A stretch of 42,496 nucleotides of DNA from an uncultured Sphingobacteriaceae bacterium (GTDB lineage Bacteria > Bacteroidota > Bacteroidia > Sphingobacteriales > Sphingobacteriaceae), in NCBI GenBank assembly GCA_946480915.1, contig CAMLLO010000037.1:1-42496 (forward strand), read 5' to 3'. The position numbers and the translations under genes were made by a program. The notes beneath the pieces were generated by a model, which was not told the origin of the DNA, did not search any database, and was given only the letters and a program-made list of their open reading frames with translations. Below, in pieces: positions 18,568-26,264 of this stretch (the stretch's first letter is position 1; each line of letters begins with the position of its first letter).

Positions 18568-18604
18568 AACCCTGCCTTGGAAAAGGCGGGGTTTTCTGTT
18601 TTTA
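18568..18604 (+). terminator. Rho-independent terminator after the beta-helix lipoprotein gene
   Basis: AACCCTGCCTT (18568-18578) pairs with AAGGCGGGGTT (18583-18593) around GGAA, with one T-G wobble, and is followed by a T-rich tail. It closes the receptor-lipoprotein transcription unit. Confidence 0.88.
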
Positions 18605-18625
18605 GACATGTTGCGTATAATTAAA

Positions 18626-19825
18626 TCACGGCTCATAAGCATAAACCACCTTATACTCAGCCTTCATAAGTTTAGACGATAACTGCCCAACTTTTAAGTC
18701 GCGTTCCTGAGGTGTTGCCTCACACACTGAATACCTTTTGCCTTTATAAATTATAGGTTTCCCGGTAGGCTTTGTAAACTGCACGGCCATGGTAATATGG
18801 GTAGGGTACAGCAATGCAATCATCGGCAAATTGTAGATCTCTTTTACCAGACAGAAGAATAAAGCTGCCCTGTCGTCGCAATCGCTGTAAGATGAAAATA
18901 AAGTCTGCTCGGGTGTTAAGCGTTTTTCTTTGCCAAAATTTTGTTCATCGTCTTCATATGAAAAGGCGTTGCGGGTAAAGCGCATTAAATAGTCCACACC
19001 TTTTCTCTGACTCATTTTTGAAATGTTTTTTTTAAGATTTGGAATCAGCGAACTATAGGTCTGTTTGCTTAGCGGGATATTAAAATACGAAGCAAAGTCC
19101 ACGACCGGATAATTGCGGAAAATCCCCTGGATTTCGGAATTCATTAATACATCGAAATGATAAACGCGTTGCTTGTAATTGAACTCAATATTTTTAACCG
19201 AATAGTCTTCAGATTTAAATTCCGGCATCTGGGTTACTTTATACGAAAATGGTTTTTTACCCTCCGGGATAGTAATGTCAACTGGATAGATCTTATTCTT
19301 TTTTAAATCAATATTTTCATAATCGTGAATGTTCAAGCAAACGTACTGTTTCCCATTGCTCATATAAAAGGGGATGTCAGAAATATCATCGTCGCTCAAA
19401 ACATAAAATAGAATTTTATCTTTTTCCAGGGCAAGTCTTGCGTCGTAGCCTGTTTTCGCCAGAAAAAACCACTTGTATAAAGTATACCGGTAATAGTTCG
19501 TTGCTTTGGGGGCTATTTGTTGGGCCGTTTTACGAATTAGCTGGTAATATAGCCAGTCGTTTAAGTGGTATTTTTCTTTATGAGAAATCAGGGCATCTAC
19601 TATTGGCTGGTATTTAGATTTGTTTATGGATGTGTAAAATGCAGTTAGCACTTTTTCGTTTAAGGTGTCTGAAAATTTAACATTAACAGACTCATCCAGT
19701 TCAAAATTGAAGGTATTGCCGTAAAATTCAAAACTATAATTCTGTGCTATGCTGAGATTATACCAAAGCATTAACACCAATGTGAATATAGCTTTACCCC
19801 CTGAAGCATGTTTTAGGGCTCTCAT
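18626..19825 (-). CDS. Secreted transglutaminase-like protein
   Basis: This 399-residue protein has a signal peptide (about 1-28, ending S-I-A-Q). The C-terminal part has the transglutaminase-like (papain-fold) pattern S-D-C-D-D-R-A-A-L (Cys316), then P-T-H-I-T-M-A (His343), then V-C-E-A-T-P where Glu369 occupies the usual Asp place of the Cys-His-Asp triad. The N-terminal 280 residues match no domain I know. Such proteins may be peptidases or cross-linking enzymes in the periplasm; the substrate is unknown. It is monocistronic by context, facing a terminator at its 3' side and divergent from arsR at its 5' side. Confidence 0.7.
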   Translation of the reverse strand: MRALKHASGGKAIFTLVLMLWYNLSIAQNYSFEFYGNTFNFELDESVNVKFSDTLNEKVLTAFYTSINKSKYQPIVDALISHKEKYHLNDWLYYQLIRKTAQQIAPKATNYYRYTLYKWFFLAKTGYDARLALEKDKILFYVLSDDDISDIPFYMSNGKQYVCLNIHDYENIDLKKNKIYPVDITIPEGKKPFSYKVTQMPEFKSEDYSVKNIEFNYKQRVYHFDVLMNSEIQGIFRNYPVVDFASYFNIPLSKQTYSSLIPNLKKNISKMSQRKGVDYLMRFTRNAFSYEDDEQNFGKEKRLTPEQTLFSSYSDCDDRAALFFCLVKEIYNLPMIALLYPTHITMAVQFTKPTGKPIIYKGKRYSVCEATPQERDLKVGQLSSKLMKAEYKVVYAYEP

Positions 19826-19960
19826 TGTAAGGATTTATTAATATTAAACTTACATAATCTTAATGTATTTAACGTGTCTTTTTTGAAAGAGTTTCGTGAT
19901 TATCTGCATTCGTTCAGAAAGCTCATATTTTAAAAAATAAATTTTGAGAAGAAAAATATT

Positions 19961-19977
19961 AATCGTAATATTGCAAT
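19961..19977 (+). promoter_or_regulatory. Putative ArsR operator upstream of arsR
   Basis: AATCGTAATATTGCAAT lies 3 bp before the arsR ATG and differs at one base from the box at 20328-20344. Its core GTAATATTGC is a one-mismatch palindrome. Two near-identical boxes, each just upstream of an arsenic gene, argue for autoregulation by ArsR (inference). Confidence 0.6.
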
Positions 19978-19980
19978 GTA

Positions 19981-20310
19981 ATGGGGCTGACGAAATCTGA
20001 AATATTCACCGACGAGCAAAATAAATTGGCTCAGTTATTAAAGGCTTTAGCACATCCTGCCCGGATCGCGATTATTCAGCAGATCATTAAAACCAATGCC
20101 TGTATATGCGGAGATCTTGTGGAGGAATTAGGTTTGGCCCAGGCAACCATATCACAACATTTAAAAGAACTCAAAAATGCGGGCTTAATTCAGGGAACGA
20201 TAGAGGGTGTGAGCGTATGTTATTGCATCAATCCGGAGAACTGGAAAATGCTTGAAACCATATTGGGAGATTTCATCTCCTCCTATCAAGGTTCAAAAAA
20301 CTGTTGTTAA
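19981..20310 (+). CDS. arsR: ArsR/SmtB-family arsenite-responsive repressor
   Basis: This 109-residue winged-helix protein has the ArsR layout: A-L-A-H-P-A-R-I-A-I (22-31), an A-C-I-C-G-D-L segment that places Cys41 and Cys43 where metalloid-binding cysteines sit in ArsR proteins, then the recognition helix A-T-I-S-Q-H-L-K-E-L (55-64) and a wing ending C-Y-C. The C-terminus is N-C-C, which may add thiol ligands. It should repress its own transcript and arsM/acr3 until As(III) or Sb(III) binds. arsM follows 53 bp downstream, past a second copy of the operator-like box. Identification as arsenic-responsive rests on the cysteines and on the neighbouring arsM and acr3. Confidence 0.9.
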   Translation: MGLTKSEIFTDEQNKLAQLLKALAHPARIAIIQQIIKTNACICGDLVEELGLAQATISQHLKELKNAGLIQGTIEGVSVCYCINPENWKMLETILGDFISSYQGSKNCC

Positions 20311-20327
20311 AATTTTTTGCATTAAAT

Positions 20328-20344
20328 AATCGCAATATTGCAAT
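20328..20344 (+). promoter_or_regulatory. Putative ArsR operator upstream of arsM
   Basis: AATCGCAATATTGCAAT contains the perfect 10-bp palindrome GCAATATTGC and sits 19 bp before the arsM ATG, inside the arsR-arsM gap. It matches the box before arsR in 16 of 17 positions. This suggests arsM has its own ArsR-controlled promoter as well as read-through from arsR. Confidence 0.65.
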
Positions 20345-20363
20345 AATACAAATAAATAAAATT

Positions 20364-21206
20364 ATGAAAACAGACGAAGAAGTAAAAGAATTGGTAAGGC
20401 AAAAGTACAGTGAAATTGCTTTACAGGATAAATCAACGAACGAAACTTCATGCTGTGGCTCTGGCTGCTGCAGCGACGAAGTTTACAACATTATGAATGA
20501 TGATTACAGCAATCTGAAAGGGTATAATCCCGACGCCGATTTAGGCCTGGGATGCGGATTGCCAACTCAATTTGCTCAAATAAAAAAAGGAGATGTGGTA
20601 GTTGATCTTGGATCGGGTGCAGGAAATGACTGTTTTGTAGCGAGAGCTGAAACCGGTGAGGCCGGAAAAGTAATCGGTATCGACTTTACTGAGGCAATGA
20701 TTACTAAGGCCAGGGAAAATGCCGAAAGGCTCGGATTTCACAATGTGGAATTTCGCCAGGGAGATATCGAAAAAATGCCTGTTTCTGCTAATACTGCGGA
20801 CGTGATTGTAAGTAACTGCGTACTGAACCTGGTGCCGAATAAAGATAATGTATTTAAAGAGATCTTCAGGGTGTTAAAACCAAGGGGACATTTCAGTATT
20901 TCGGATATTGTTTTAGTAGGGAGCCTGCCTTCTCAACTCCGGAATGCTGCAGAGATGTATGCCGGATGTATTTCGGGCGCTATCCAAAAAGAAAATTATT
21001 TAGATCTAATAAAGAATAACGGCTTTGAAAATATTAAACTTCAGAAAGAAAAGGCCATTATAATCCCCGATGATATTCTTGCCAGATACTTGGATTCGCA
21101 GGAACTGGCTGCGTTTAAAGCAGGCGACACAGGGATATTCAGCATTAGTGTATTTGCGCAGAAACCGTCGGAGGAAGCTTGCTGCAAGCCTGGATGTTGT
21201 TCGTAG
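20364..21206 (+). CDS. arsM: Arsenite methyltransferase ArsM
   Basis: ArsM uses S-adenosylmethionine to methylate As(III). The Rossmann SAM site reads D-L-G-S-G-A-G-N-D (81-89) with acidic residue D108 in G-I-D-F. Three cysteines lie where ArsM enzymes bind arsenite: C64 (G-L-G-C-G-L), C152 (S-N-C-V-L) and C202 (A-G-C-I-S-G). Extra thiol clusters occur at both ends: S-C-C-G-S-G-C-C (29-36) and A-C-C-K-P-G-C-C-S (272-280). I chose ATG 20364; the frame is open up to 20304 but that extension would overlap arsR and cross the operator box. A terminator follows. Confidence 0.93.
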   Translation: MKTDEEVKELVRQKYSEIALQDKSTNETSCCGSGCCSDEVYNIMNDDYSNLKGYNPDADLGLGCGLPTQFAQIKKGDVVVDLGSGAGNDCFVARAETGEAGKVIGIDFTEAMITKARENAERLGFHNVEFRQGDIEKMPVSANTADVIVSNCVLNLVPNKDNVFKEIFRVLKPRGHFSISDIVLVGSLPSQLRNAAEMYAGCISGAIQKENYLDLIKNNGFENIKLQKEKAIIIPDDILARYLDSQELAAFKAGDTGIFSISVFAQKPSEEACCKPGCCS

Positions 21207-21267
21207 ATATTTGATTAATTGGATTTCATGCCTGATTTATTCCCTATCCTTACTAATATTGTAACAT

Positions 21268-21306
21268 AAAGGCATTGAGACTTGAATTCAGGTTTCGATG
21301 CTTTTT
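21268..21306 (+). terminator. Rho-independent terminator between arsM and acr3
   Basis: GCATTGAGAC (21272-21281) pairs with GTTTCGATGC (21292-21301) through 10 positions including two G-T wobbles, with a 10-nt loop and TTTTT after it. It implies that acr3 is at least partly transcribed separately from arsR-arsM. Confidence 0.75.
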
Positions 21307-21334
21307 AAAACTCAGATAAGTCGAAAAAAAGTAA

Positions 21335-22408
21335 ATGTCAGTTACTAATTGTGCTCCTGCAGCCGAAAGAAAAAAACTAGGGTTCCTTGATCGATATCTA
21401 ACCTTATGGATATTTACCGCAATGGCGCTCGGTGTTGCAATCGGCTATTTTTTTCCCTCCTCTTCCATATTTATCAATTCGTTCTCGAGCGGAACCACGA
21501 ATGTTCCTCTTGCCTTAGGATTGATATTAATGATGTATCCTCCATTGGCGAAAGTGAAATATGAGAACTTGAGAGAAGTATTCAAAAATACAAAAGTATT
21601 GAGTGCCTCATTGATACTGAACTGGATAATCGGACCAATTTTGATGTTTATTCTAGCGGTTACTTTTTTGCATGATAAGCCTGAGTATATGGTGGGTTTA
21701 ATTCTTATCGGACTCGCCCGATGCATTGCTATGGTTATTGTTTGGAACGAACTTGCAGAAGGAAGTCGTGAATACGCCGCCGGATTGGTCGCATTAAATA
21801 GTATTTTCCAGGTGTTGTTATACAGTGTGTATGCCTATATTTTTATCACGCTTCTGTTGCCAATCTTCGGAATGGAGGGGGCAGTGGTAAATATTACTAT
21901 ACAAGAAATTGCGAAGTCGGTAGGCATTTACCTCGGAATACCTTTTGCTGCCGGCCTCATCAGCCGCTATAGCATAATCCGCCTGAAAGGGGAGAAATGG
22001 TTTACAAGGAAATTCATTCCTTTTATCTCTCCTGTCACTCTAATTGCCTTGCTTTTCACCATTGTAGTGATGTTTAGTTTGAAAGGGGAGCTGATCGTTC
22101 AGATACCAATGGATGTGGTCCGAATTGCTATTCCTTTAGTAATCTACTTTGCAATTATGTTTTTGGTGAGTTTCTTTTTTGGAAAGGCATTGGGTGCTGA
22201 TTATTCGCAAAATGCATCTATTGCCTTCACTGCCGCGGGGAATAATTTTGAACTCGCAATCGCGGTAGCTATTGGTGTGTTCGGCATAAATTCGGGTCAG
22301 GCTTTCGCCGGAGTTATTGGTCCGCTGGTAGAAGTTCCGGCATTAATCGCATTGGTAAACGTGGCTTTTTGGCTGCGAAATAAATATTATAAGAAGGAAA
22401 TCCGTTAA
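21335..22408 (+). CDS. acr3: ACR3-type arsenite efflux permease
   Basis: This 357-residue protein has about ten membrane helices and the BASS/ACR3 family pattern. The conserved segment G-L-A-R-C-I-A-M-V places Cys130 where the essential cysteine of Acr3 lies in the fourth helix, and N-N-F-E-L-A-I-A-V carries the second conserved motif. It exports As(III) by proton-coupled antiport. It is the third gene of the arsenic island; the 128-bp gap from arsM contains a terminator and a weak operator-like sequence at 21253-21265 (9 of 13 positions shared with the arsM box core). Confidence 0.94.
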   Translation: MSVTNCAPAAERKKLGFLDRYLTLWIFTAMALGVAIGYFFPSSSIFINSFSSGTTNVPLALGLILMMYPPLAKVKYENLREVFKNTKVLSASLILNWIIGPILMFILAVTFLHDKPEYMVGLILIGLARCIAMVIVWNELAEGSREYAAGLVALNSIFQVLLYSVYAYIFITLLLPIFGMEGAVVNITIQEIAKSVGIYLGIPFAAGLISRYSIIRLKGEKWFTRKFIPFISPVTLIALLFTIVVMFSLKGELIVQIPMDVVRIAIPLVIYFAIMFLVSFFFGKALGADYSQNASIAFTAAGNNFELAIAVAIGVFGINSGQAFAGVIGPLVEVPALIALVNVAFWLRNKYYKKEIR

Positions 22409-22442
22409 TAAAATAACATATAAATATGAACCCCTGCGCGAC

Positions 22443-22463
22443 CTCATATCTCATATCTCATAT
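22443..22463 (+). repeat. Three tandem copies of a 7-bp unit
   Basis: CTCATAT is repeated three times (21 bp) and is followed by a partial CTCA copy. It lies in the 118-bp gap between acr3 and the first metallophosphoesterase gene. Possibly slippage-prone; no function is evident. Confidence 0.7.
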
Positions 22464-22526
22464 CTCAAACGGCGGAGCCCTCTTGAGTACAAAAAAACAA
22501 CATCCATAAACGAAAAATCTTTTCTG

Positions 22527-23297
22527 ATGAAGATCGCTTTATTTTCAGACATTCACGCAAATCTTCCGGCACTGGAAGCTTTTTTTAAAGATATTGACAT
22601 TAAAAAACCCGATGCCATTTATTGCCTTGGCGACCTGGTGGGATATAATATCTGGCCAAATGAAGTAATCAACGAAATTCGTAAACGAGGCATCCCAACT
22701 ATTACCGGCAACTACGATTTTGGAATCGGCCGCAAAAGCGATGAATGCGGATGTGCCTATAAGACGGATCATGAAAAAGAAATGGGCAAAATTTCCATCT
22801 CTTTCACAAATGAACTGATAAGAGATGAAGAAAGAGCCTATTTGAGAACTCTTCCATCGCATATCCGGCTTGATTTTCAATTAAATGAAGATAAACTGAG
22901 TCTCTTACTGGTACATGGCAGTCCGCGAAAGGTAAATGAATACTTGTTTGAAGACCGGGAGGAAAAAAGTATGATGCGTATTATGGAACAGGCAGATGCA
23001 GATATTATGTGCTTCGGCCATACTCATAAGCCTTATCATCGAATATTATCATCAGAAATCGGGAAAACTCAACGTTTCCGCCACGCGATAAATATCGGTT
23101 CGGTAGGGAAGCCGAAAGACGGTGATCCTCGTGGTGGCTATGTAATCCTTACAATTAAAGATAATAGTTCGTTCTTCGATAAAGACAGCATTAAGGTTGA
23201 ATTTATTCGTTTTGAATACGATGTAGAAAGGGCGGCAAAGGCGGTGGAAGATAGTCGCCTGCCAAATGAATATGCGGATATGTTACGTAAGGCATAA
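22527..23297 (+). CDS. Calcineurin-type metallophosphoesterase, GNYD subtype
   Basis: This 256-residue protein has metal-site motifs of the family: F-S-D-I-H-A-N (6-12), G-D-L-V-G-Y (35-40), V-H-G-S-P and F-G-H-T-H-K-P. The usual G-N-H-D/E is G-N-Y-D here (61-64), followed by an acidic/cysteine insertion D-E-C-G-C that its downstream paralogue lacks. I recall the Tyr form with this insertion from other small phosphoesterases, so it is probably a subtype, not a dead enzyme. Likely a cytoplasmic phosphodiesterase or phosphatase of unknown substrate. The next gene begins 1 bp after its stop, so the two form an operon and arose by tandem duplication. Confidence 0.85.
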   Translation: MKIALFSDIHANLPALEAFFKDIDIKKPDAIYCLGDLVGYNIWPNEVINEIRKRGIPTITGNYDFGIGRKSDECGCAYKTDHEKEMGKISISFTNELIRDEERAYLRTLPSHIRLDFQLNEDKLSLLLVHGSPRKVNEYLFEDREEKSMMRIMEQADADIMCFGHTHKPYHRILSSEIGKTQRFRHAINIGSVGKPKDGDPRGGYVILTIKDNSSFFDKDSIKVEFIRFEYDVERAAKAVEDSRLPNEYADMLRKA

Positions 23298-23298
23298 T

Positions 23299-24009
23299 AT
23301 GAGGATCGCAGTTTTTTCTGATGTTCACGCAAATCTTCCCGCTTTCGAAGCATTTCTTAAGGATCTGGATAGTAGAAAGCCTGATGCTGTTTATTGCTTA
23401 GGTGACTTGGTGGGCTATAATGTTTGGCCGAATGAAATTATCGCAGAAATTCGGAAACGAGGAATTGCAACCATTGCAGGCAATCATGATTTAAAGGTTA
23501 AAATGCCCACATTCGATTCTTCTGGTAAAAACTACGCTTACCATCTTATTGATGATGAGGCCAGATCATATTTGAAAACTCTTCCTGCCCATATGGGCCT
23601 GGAATATCACCTGAATGAAAAACCCTTGAACATTCTTTTTGTGCATGGCAGTCCCCGAAGCGTGGATGAATACATGCTTGAAGATCTTCAGGAAGGCCAC
23701 GTGCTTGATCTGCTACGGCAGGCAAATGCCGATATTCTTTTTTGCGGCCATTCTCATAAGCCGTATCAGCGGGTAATTAAAGAGGCTGAACGTGTTAAAC
23801 GCATCATAAATACAGGTTCTGTTGGTAAGCCAAAGGACGGTGATCCAAGAGGGTGTTATGTGTTACTGACGCTGAATGATACGCTTGAAAATGTTGATAT
23901 GCAGGTTGATCTTATCCGGTTCGAATATGATGTGGAAAAGGCAGCAAAGGCAGTTGAGAATAGTCCGCTTCCTGATGAATTTGCGGATCAACTGAGAAAG
24001 GCATATTAA
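23299..24009 (+). CDS. Calcineurin-type metallophosphoesterase, GNHD subtype (paralogue)
   Basis: The protein has 236 residues from ATG 23299; an upstream in-frame start at 23266 lies inside the previous gene and is rejected because M-R-I-A-V-F-S-D-V-H aligns with the start of the first copy. It shares long collinear similarity with the previous protein (for example G-Y-N-x-W-P-N-E and G-S-V-G-K-P-K-D-G-D-P-R-G) but has a standard G-N-H-D (61-64) and lacks the D-E-C-G-C insertion. The retained pair suggests the copies have different substrates or metal preference (inference). A perfect 33-bp hairpin follows 4 bp after the stop. Confidence 0.85.
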   Translation: MRIAVFSDVHANLPAFEAFLKDLDSRKPDAVYCLGDLVGYNVWPNEIIAEIRKRGIATIAGNHDLKVKMPTFDSSGKNYAYHLIDDEARSYLKTLPAHMGLEYHLNEKPLNILFVHGSPRSVDEYMLEDLQEGHVLDLLRQANADILFCGHSHKPYQRVIKEAERVKRIINTGSVGKPKDGDPRGCYVLLTLNDTLENVDMQVDLIRFEYDVEKAAKAVENSPLPDEFADQLRKAY

Positions 24010-24013
24010 GGAA

Positions 24014-24046
24014 AACGCAGACAGCGTTTCGAACGCTGTCTGCGTT
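24014..24046. repeat. Perfect 33-bp hairpin followed by a C9 tract
   Basis: AACGCAGACAGCGTT (24014-24028) and AACGCTGTCTGCGTT (24032-24046) are perfect complements around TCG. A run of nine C follows at 24049-24057 instead of a U-tract. It may end or stabilise the phosphoesterase mRNA, or be a dispersed palindromic unit. Confidence 0.75.
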
Positions 24047-24278
24047 AACCCCCCCCCATTGGCACTAATTGCCAAACTAAACCCGGGTGTCGTGGAAAAC
24101 CCGGAATGAGCCACTCCCTTCGGTGGCGAAATGAGGATTTGCAACAGAACACGGGGCTGCATGCGCCAAAAAGAAGAATGCTGATTTTCTCATTATCCCA
24201 ACAATTTCTGTTCTGATCTTTTTAACCGAACAAATCTATCCCTTTACCGACTACTCCGTCTTGTCTGCCTAATATCTA

Positions 24279-24309
24279 TTGTTTACCTATTTAAACTCCT
24301 ATACATTTG
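24279..24309 (+). promoter_or_regulatory. Promoter of the LiaF-like/kinase/regulator operon (TTG-N20-TACATTTG)
   Basis: TTG (24279-24281) and TACATTTG (24302-24309) match both Bacteroidota promoter elements with 20-bp spacing. The first ATG of the operon is at 24426, which implies a leader of about 110 nt. Confidence 0.55.
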
Positions 24310-24425
24310 AACAAGAATATAATTTGTTTTAAAAGAAGGTTTCAGCGCGTAACAAATGTTTTTTGATGCGTCTGATAAAATAACGAGCCTTAAAAGATTT
24401 TATTAAGTTTGAATTAAATAGCACC

Positions 24426-25202
24426 ATGGACGGAATAAATAAGAGAAAGAAGTTAGGTACGGGGAAAAAATGGGTAGGGATAGCTTTGCTGATTTTCGGA
24501 GCGATAATGCTTTTAAAAAGTCTGGGTGTTATTATTCCAAACTGGGTGATAAGCTGGCCCATGTTTTTAATTGCAGTTGGTGTTTTTACTGGACGTCGCC
24601 ACCAGTTTCGCAATCCAAGTTCGTTGATTTTAATCACAATCGGAGTGATCTTCCTGTCTGAAAGAATATTTTCAAAGTTGGATTTGCATGATTTTGTATG
24701 GCCGATTGCAATCATCGGAATCGGACTGTACTTGATAATAGGGAAAAAGAAGATTACAAACTGGGGTCCTGAAGGCGAACGTGTACCCTCGGACCTAACC
24801 TGGGATAAGCGGGTTACCGAAGATAACGAGCCGATACCTCCCGTTCAGGGCACGGTTGATGATTATCTTGACATCGTCTCAATTTTTGGTGGCGTTAAGA
24901 AAAATATAGTTTCTAAAAACTTTCAGGGTGGTGAAGTAGTAGCAATAATGGGTGGTGCCGAAATTATTCTGACACAGGCAGATATTGTTTCTCCAAGGGT
25001 AGAGCTGGAAATTACTCAAGTATTTGGTGGCACAAAAATAATTGTTCCTCCGCATTGGAAAGTGTCGTCTGATTTAGTTGCAATTTTTGGAGGGATAGAA
25101 GATAAACGTCCGGTGCTTATGAATCAGGCTATATCTGAAGAAAAGCATCTGGTAATAAAGGGAACTTCCATTTTTGGAGGAATTGATATTCGAAGCTTTT
25201 AA
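24426..25202 (+). CDS. LiaF-like membrane protein (DUF5668-type helices plus C-terminal beta domain)
   Basis: This 258-residue protein has four membrane segments (about 15-33, 38-55, 66-80, 91-105), then a linker and a C-terminal beta-rich domain with repeated F-G-G motifs (S-I-F-G-G-V-K, Q-V-F-G-G-T-K, A-I-F-G-G-I-E, S-I-F-G-G-I-D), one per turn of a short solenoid. This is the layout of LiaF-related 'cell-wall-active antibiotic response' proteins, which in Firmicutes inhibit the LiaS kinase. Here too a sensor kinase gene follows 9 bp downstream and a response regulator after that. A role in sensing or damping the kinase is inferred by analogy. Confidence 0.78.
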   Translation: MDGINKRKKLGTGKKWVGIALLIFGAIMLLKSLGVIIPNWVISWPMFLIAVGVFTGRRHQFRNPSSLILITIGVIFLSERIFSKLDLHDFVWPIAIIGIGLYLIIGKKKITNWGPEGERVPSDLTWDKRVTEDNEPIPPVQGTVDDYLDIVSIFGGVKKNIVSKNFQGGEVVAIMGGAEIILTQADIVSPRVELEITQVFGGTKIIVPPHWKVSSDLVAIFGGIEDKRPVLMNQAISEEKHLVIKGTSIFGGIDIRSF

Positions 25203-25211
25203 TATCTGAAT

Positions 25212-26264
25212 GTGGCAACTCCGCTATTATCATCAAAGCGTGTTTTAAGCTTCCTTTTTGGAGCCTGGCTTATATGGATGGGCTTGCATGCCGCTACGCT
25301 GTATTGGCTAGGTTTTGATGTTCAAACTTCCATAATTGACGCTGTGGTGAATAATGTCACCATTCTTCTTTCGGGACTAATCGTCAGCAATACCTTGAGA
25401 TATTATCAGCCAGGTAAGGGAAGGTACTTTTATATTACTGCCTGGTGCGCTTTGCTTGCTGCGCTGGCAGTGTTCATTACCAGGTTTCTGTTGTTAAGGA
25501 TAGTCTATAATGATGACCTGATCGTTGATGATATTTATGTAGCTGTAATTGATAAATCTTTAATCATAAGGTTTTGCGTTGCTTTTCTTGTTACCAGCGG
25601 AATGGCTTTAACCAGCATGCTGTGGTATACACAGCAAGAGCAGAAAGAAAGCGAGCGGCGAAAATCTGATGCCGAACGTCTGGCGCGTGATGCTGAATTG
25701 TATAATTTACGTCAGCAATTACAACCACATTTTCTTTTTAACAGCTTGAACTCAATAAGTGCGCTAATTGGCAAGAGGCCGGATGAAGCCCGCACCATGA
25801 TTTATCAGCTATCGGATTTTCTTAGGGGTACCTTGCGCAAAGAAGAGAATGAATTTGTAACACTGGCGGAGGAGCTTCAGCATTTGCAATTGTATTTAGA
25901 TATTGAAAAAGTAAGATTTGGGCATCGGCTTAAAACAGAAATTCGTCAGCAGGAGGGATGCAGCAGCTTGGTATTGCCTGCAATGCTGCTGCAACCACTC
26001 GTAGAAAATGCAATAAAATTTGGTTTATATGATACCATAGGTGAAGTTGCCATAACGATCGATGCAAAATGTGTGCAAAATTATTTAGTGATGACCATTC
26101 AAAATCCCTACGATAAAGATACCGTGAGGCCGAATAGCGGAACCGGTTTTGGGTTGGATAGCATTAAAAGAAGGCTCTATTTGTTATTCGCAAGAACTGA
26201 TTTGCTTGAAACCTATGGCGAAAACAATATTTTTATCACAAGCGTTAAGATTCCGCAAGTATGA
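25212..26264 (+). CDS. LytS/YehU-type sensor histidine kinase
   Basis: This 350-residue protein has four predicted helices (about 11-33, 44-61, 74-96, 118-139), a short coiled coil (142-168), and the His_kinase (PF06580-type) motif Q-P-H-F-L-F-N-S-L-N with phospho-acceptor His173. The ATP-binding domain is compact: P-L-V-E-N-A-I-K-F-G and G-T-G-F-G-L-D-S. There is no periplasmic sensor domain, so the signal is probably sensed in the membrane or through the LiaF-like partner. The start is GTG at 25212. Its stop overlaps the regulator start by 4 bp (ATGA), showing tight translational coupling. Confidence 0.9.
   Translation: MATPLLSSKRVLSFLFGAWLIWMGLHAATLYWLGFDVQTSIIDAVVNNVTILLSGLIVSNTLRYYQPGKGRYFYITAWCALLAALAVFITRFLLLRIVYNDDLIVDDIYVAVIDKSLIIRFCVAFLVTSGMALTSMLWYTQQEQKESERRKSDAERLARDAELYNLRQQLQPHFLFNSLNSISALIGKRPDEARTMIYQLSDFLRGTLRKEENEFVTLAEELQHLQLYLDIEKVRFGHRLKTEIRQQEGCSSLVLPAMLLQPLVENAIKFGLYDTIGEVAITIDAKCVQNYLVMTIQNPYDKDTVRPNSGTGFGLDSIKRRLYLLFARTDLLETYGENNIFITSVKIPQV

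Larger units (their letters stand above)
24010..24425. other. 416-bp gene-free stretch rich in small inverted repeats
   Basis: No convincing ORF is present. After the 33-bp hairpin and C9 tract come TTGGCA/TGCCAA (24059-24075), CCGGGT/ACCCGG (24083-24104) and GCCAC/GTGGC (24110-24127). From about 24190 the sequence is AT-rich and leads to the promoter of the LiaF-like gene at 24279-24309. The G+C-richer first half differs from its surroundings and could be a dispersed non-coding repeat. Confidence 0.6.

Noticed and set aside
22443..22463. Tandem CTCATAT copies considered as a CRISPR-like array
   Set aside because: The unit is 7 bp with no spacers; it is a simple tandem repeat.
22527..23297. 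First phosphoesterase as an inactive relic because of GNYD
   Set aside because: All other metal-site motifs are intact and the Tyr form occurs, as far as I know, in other members of the family.
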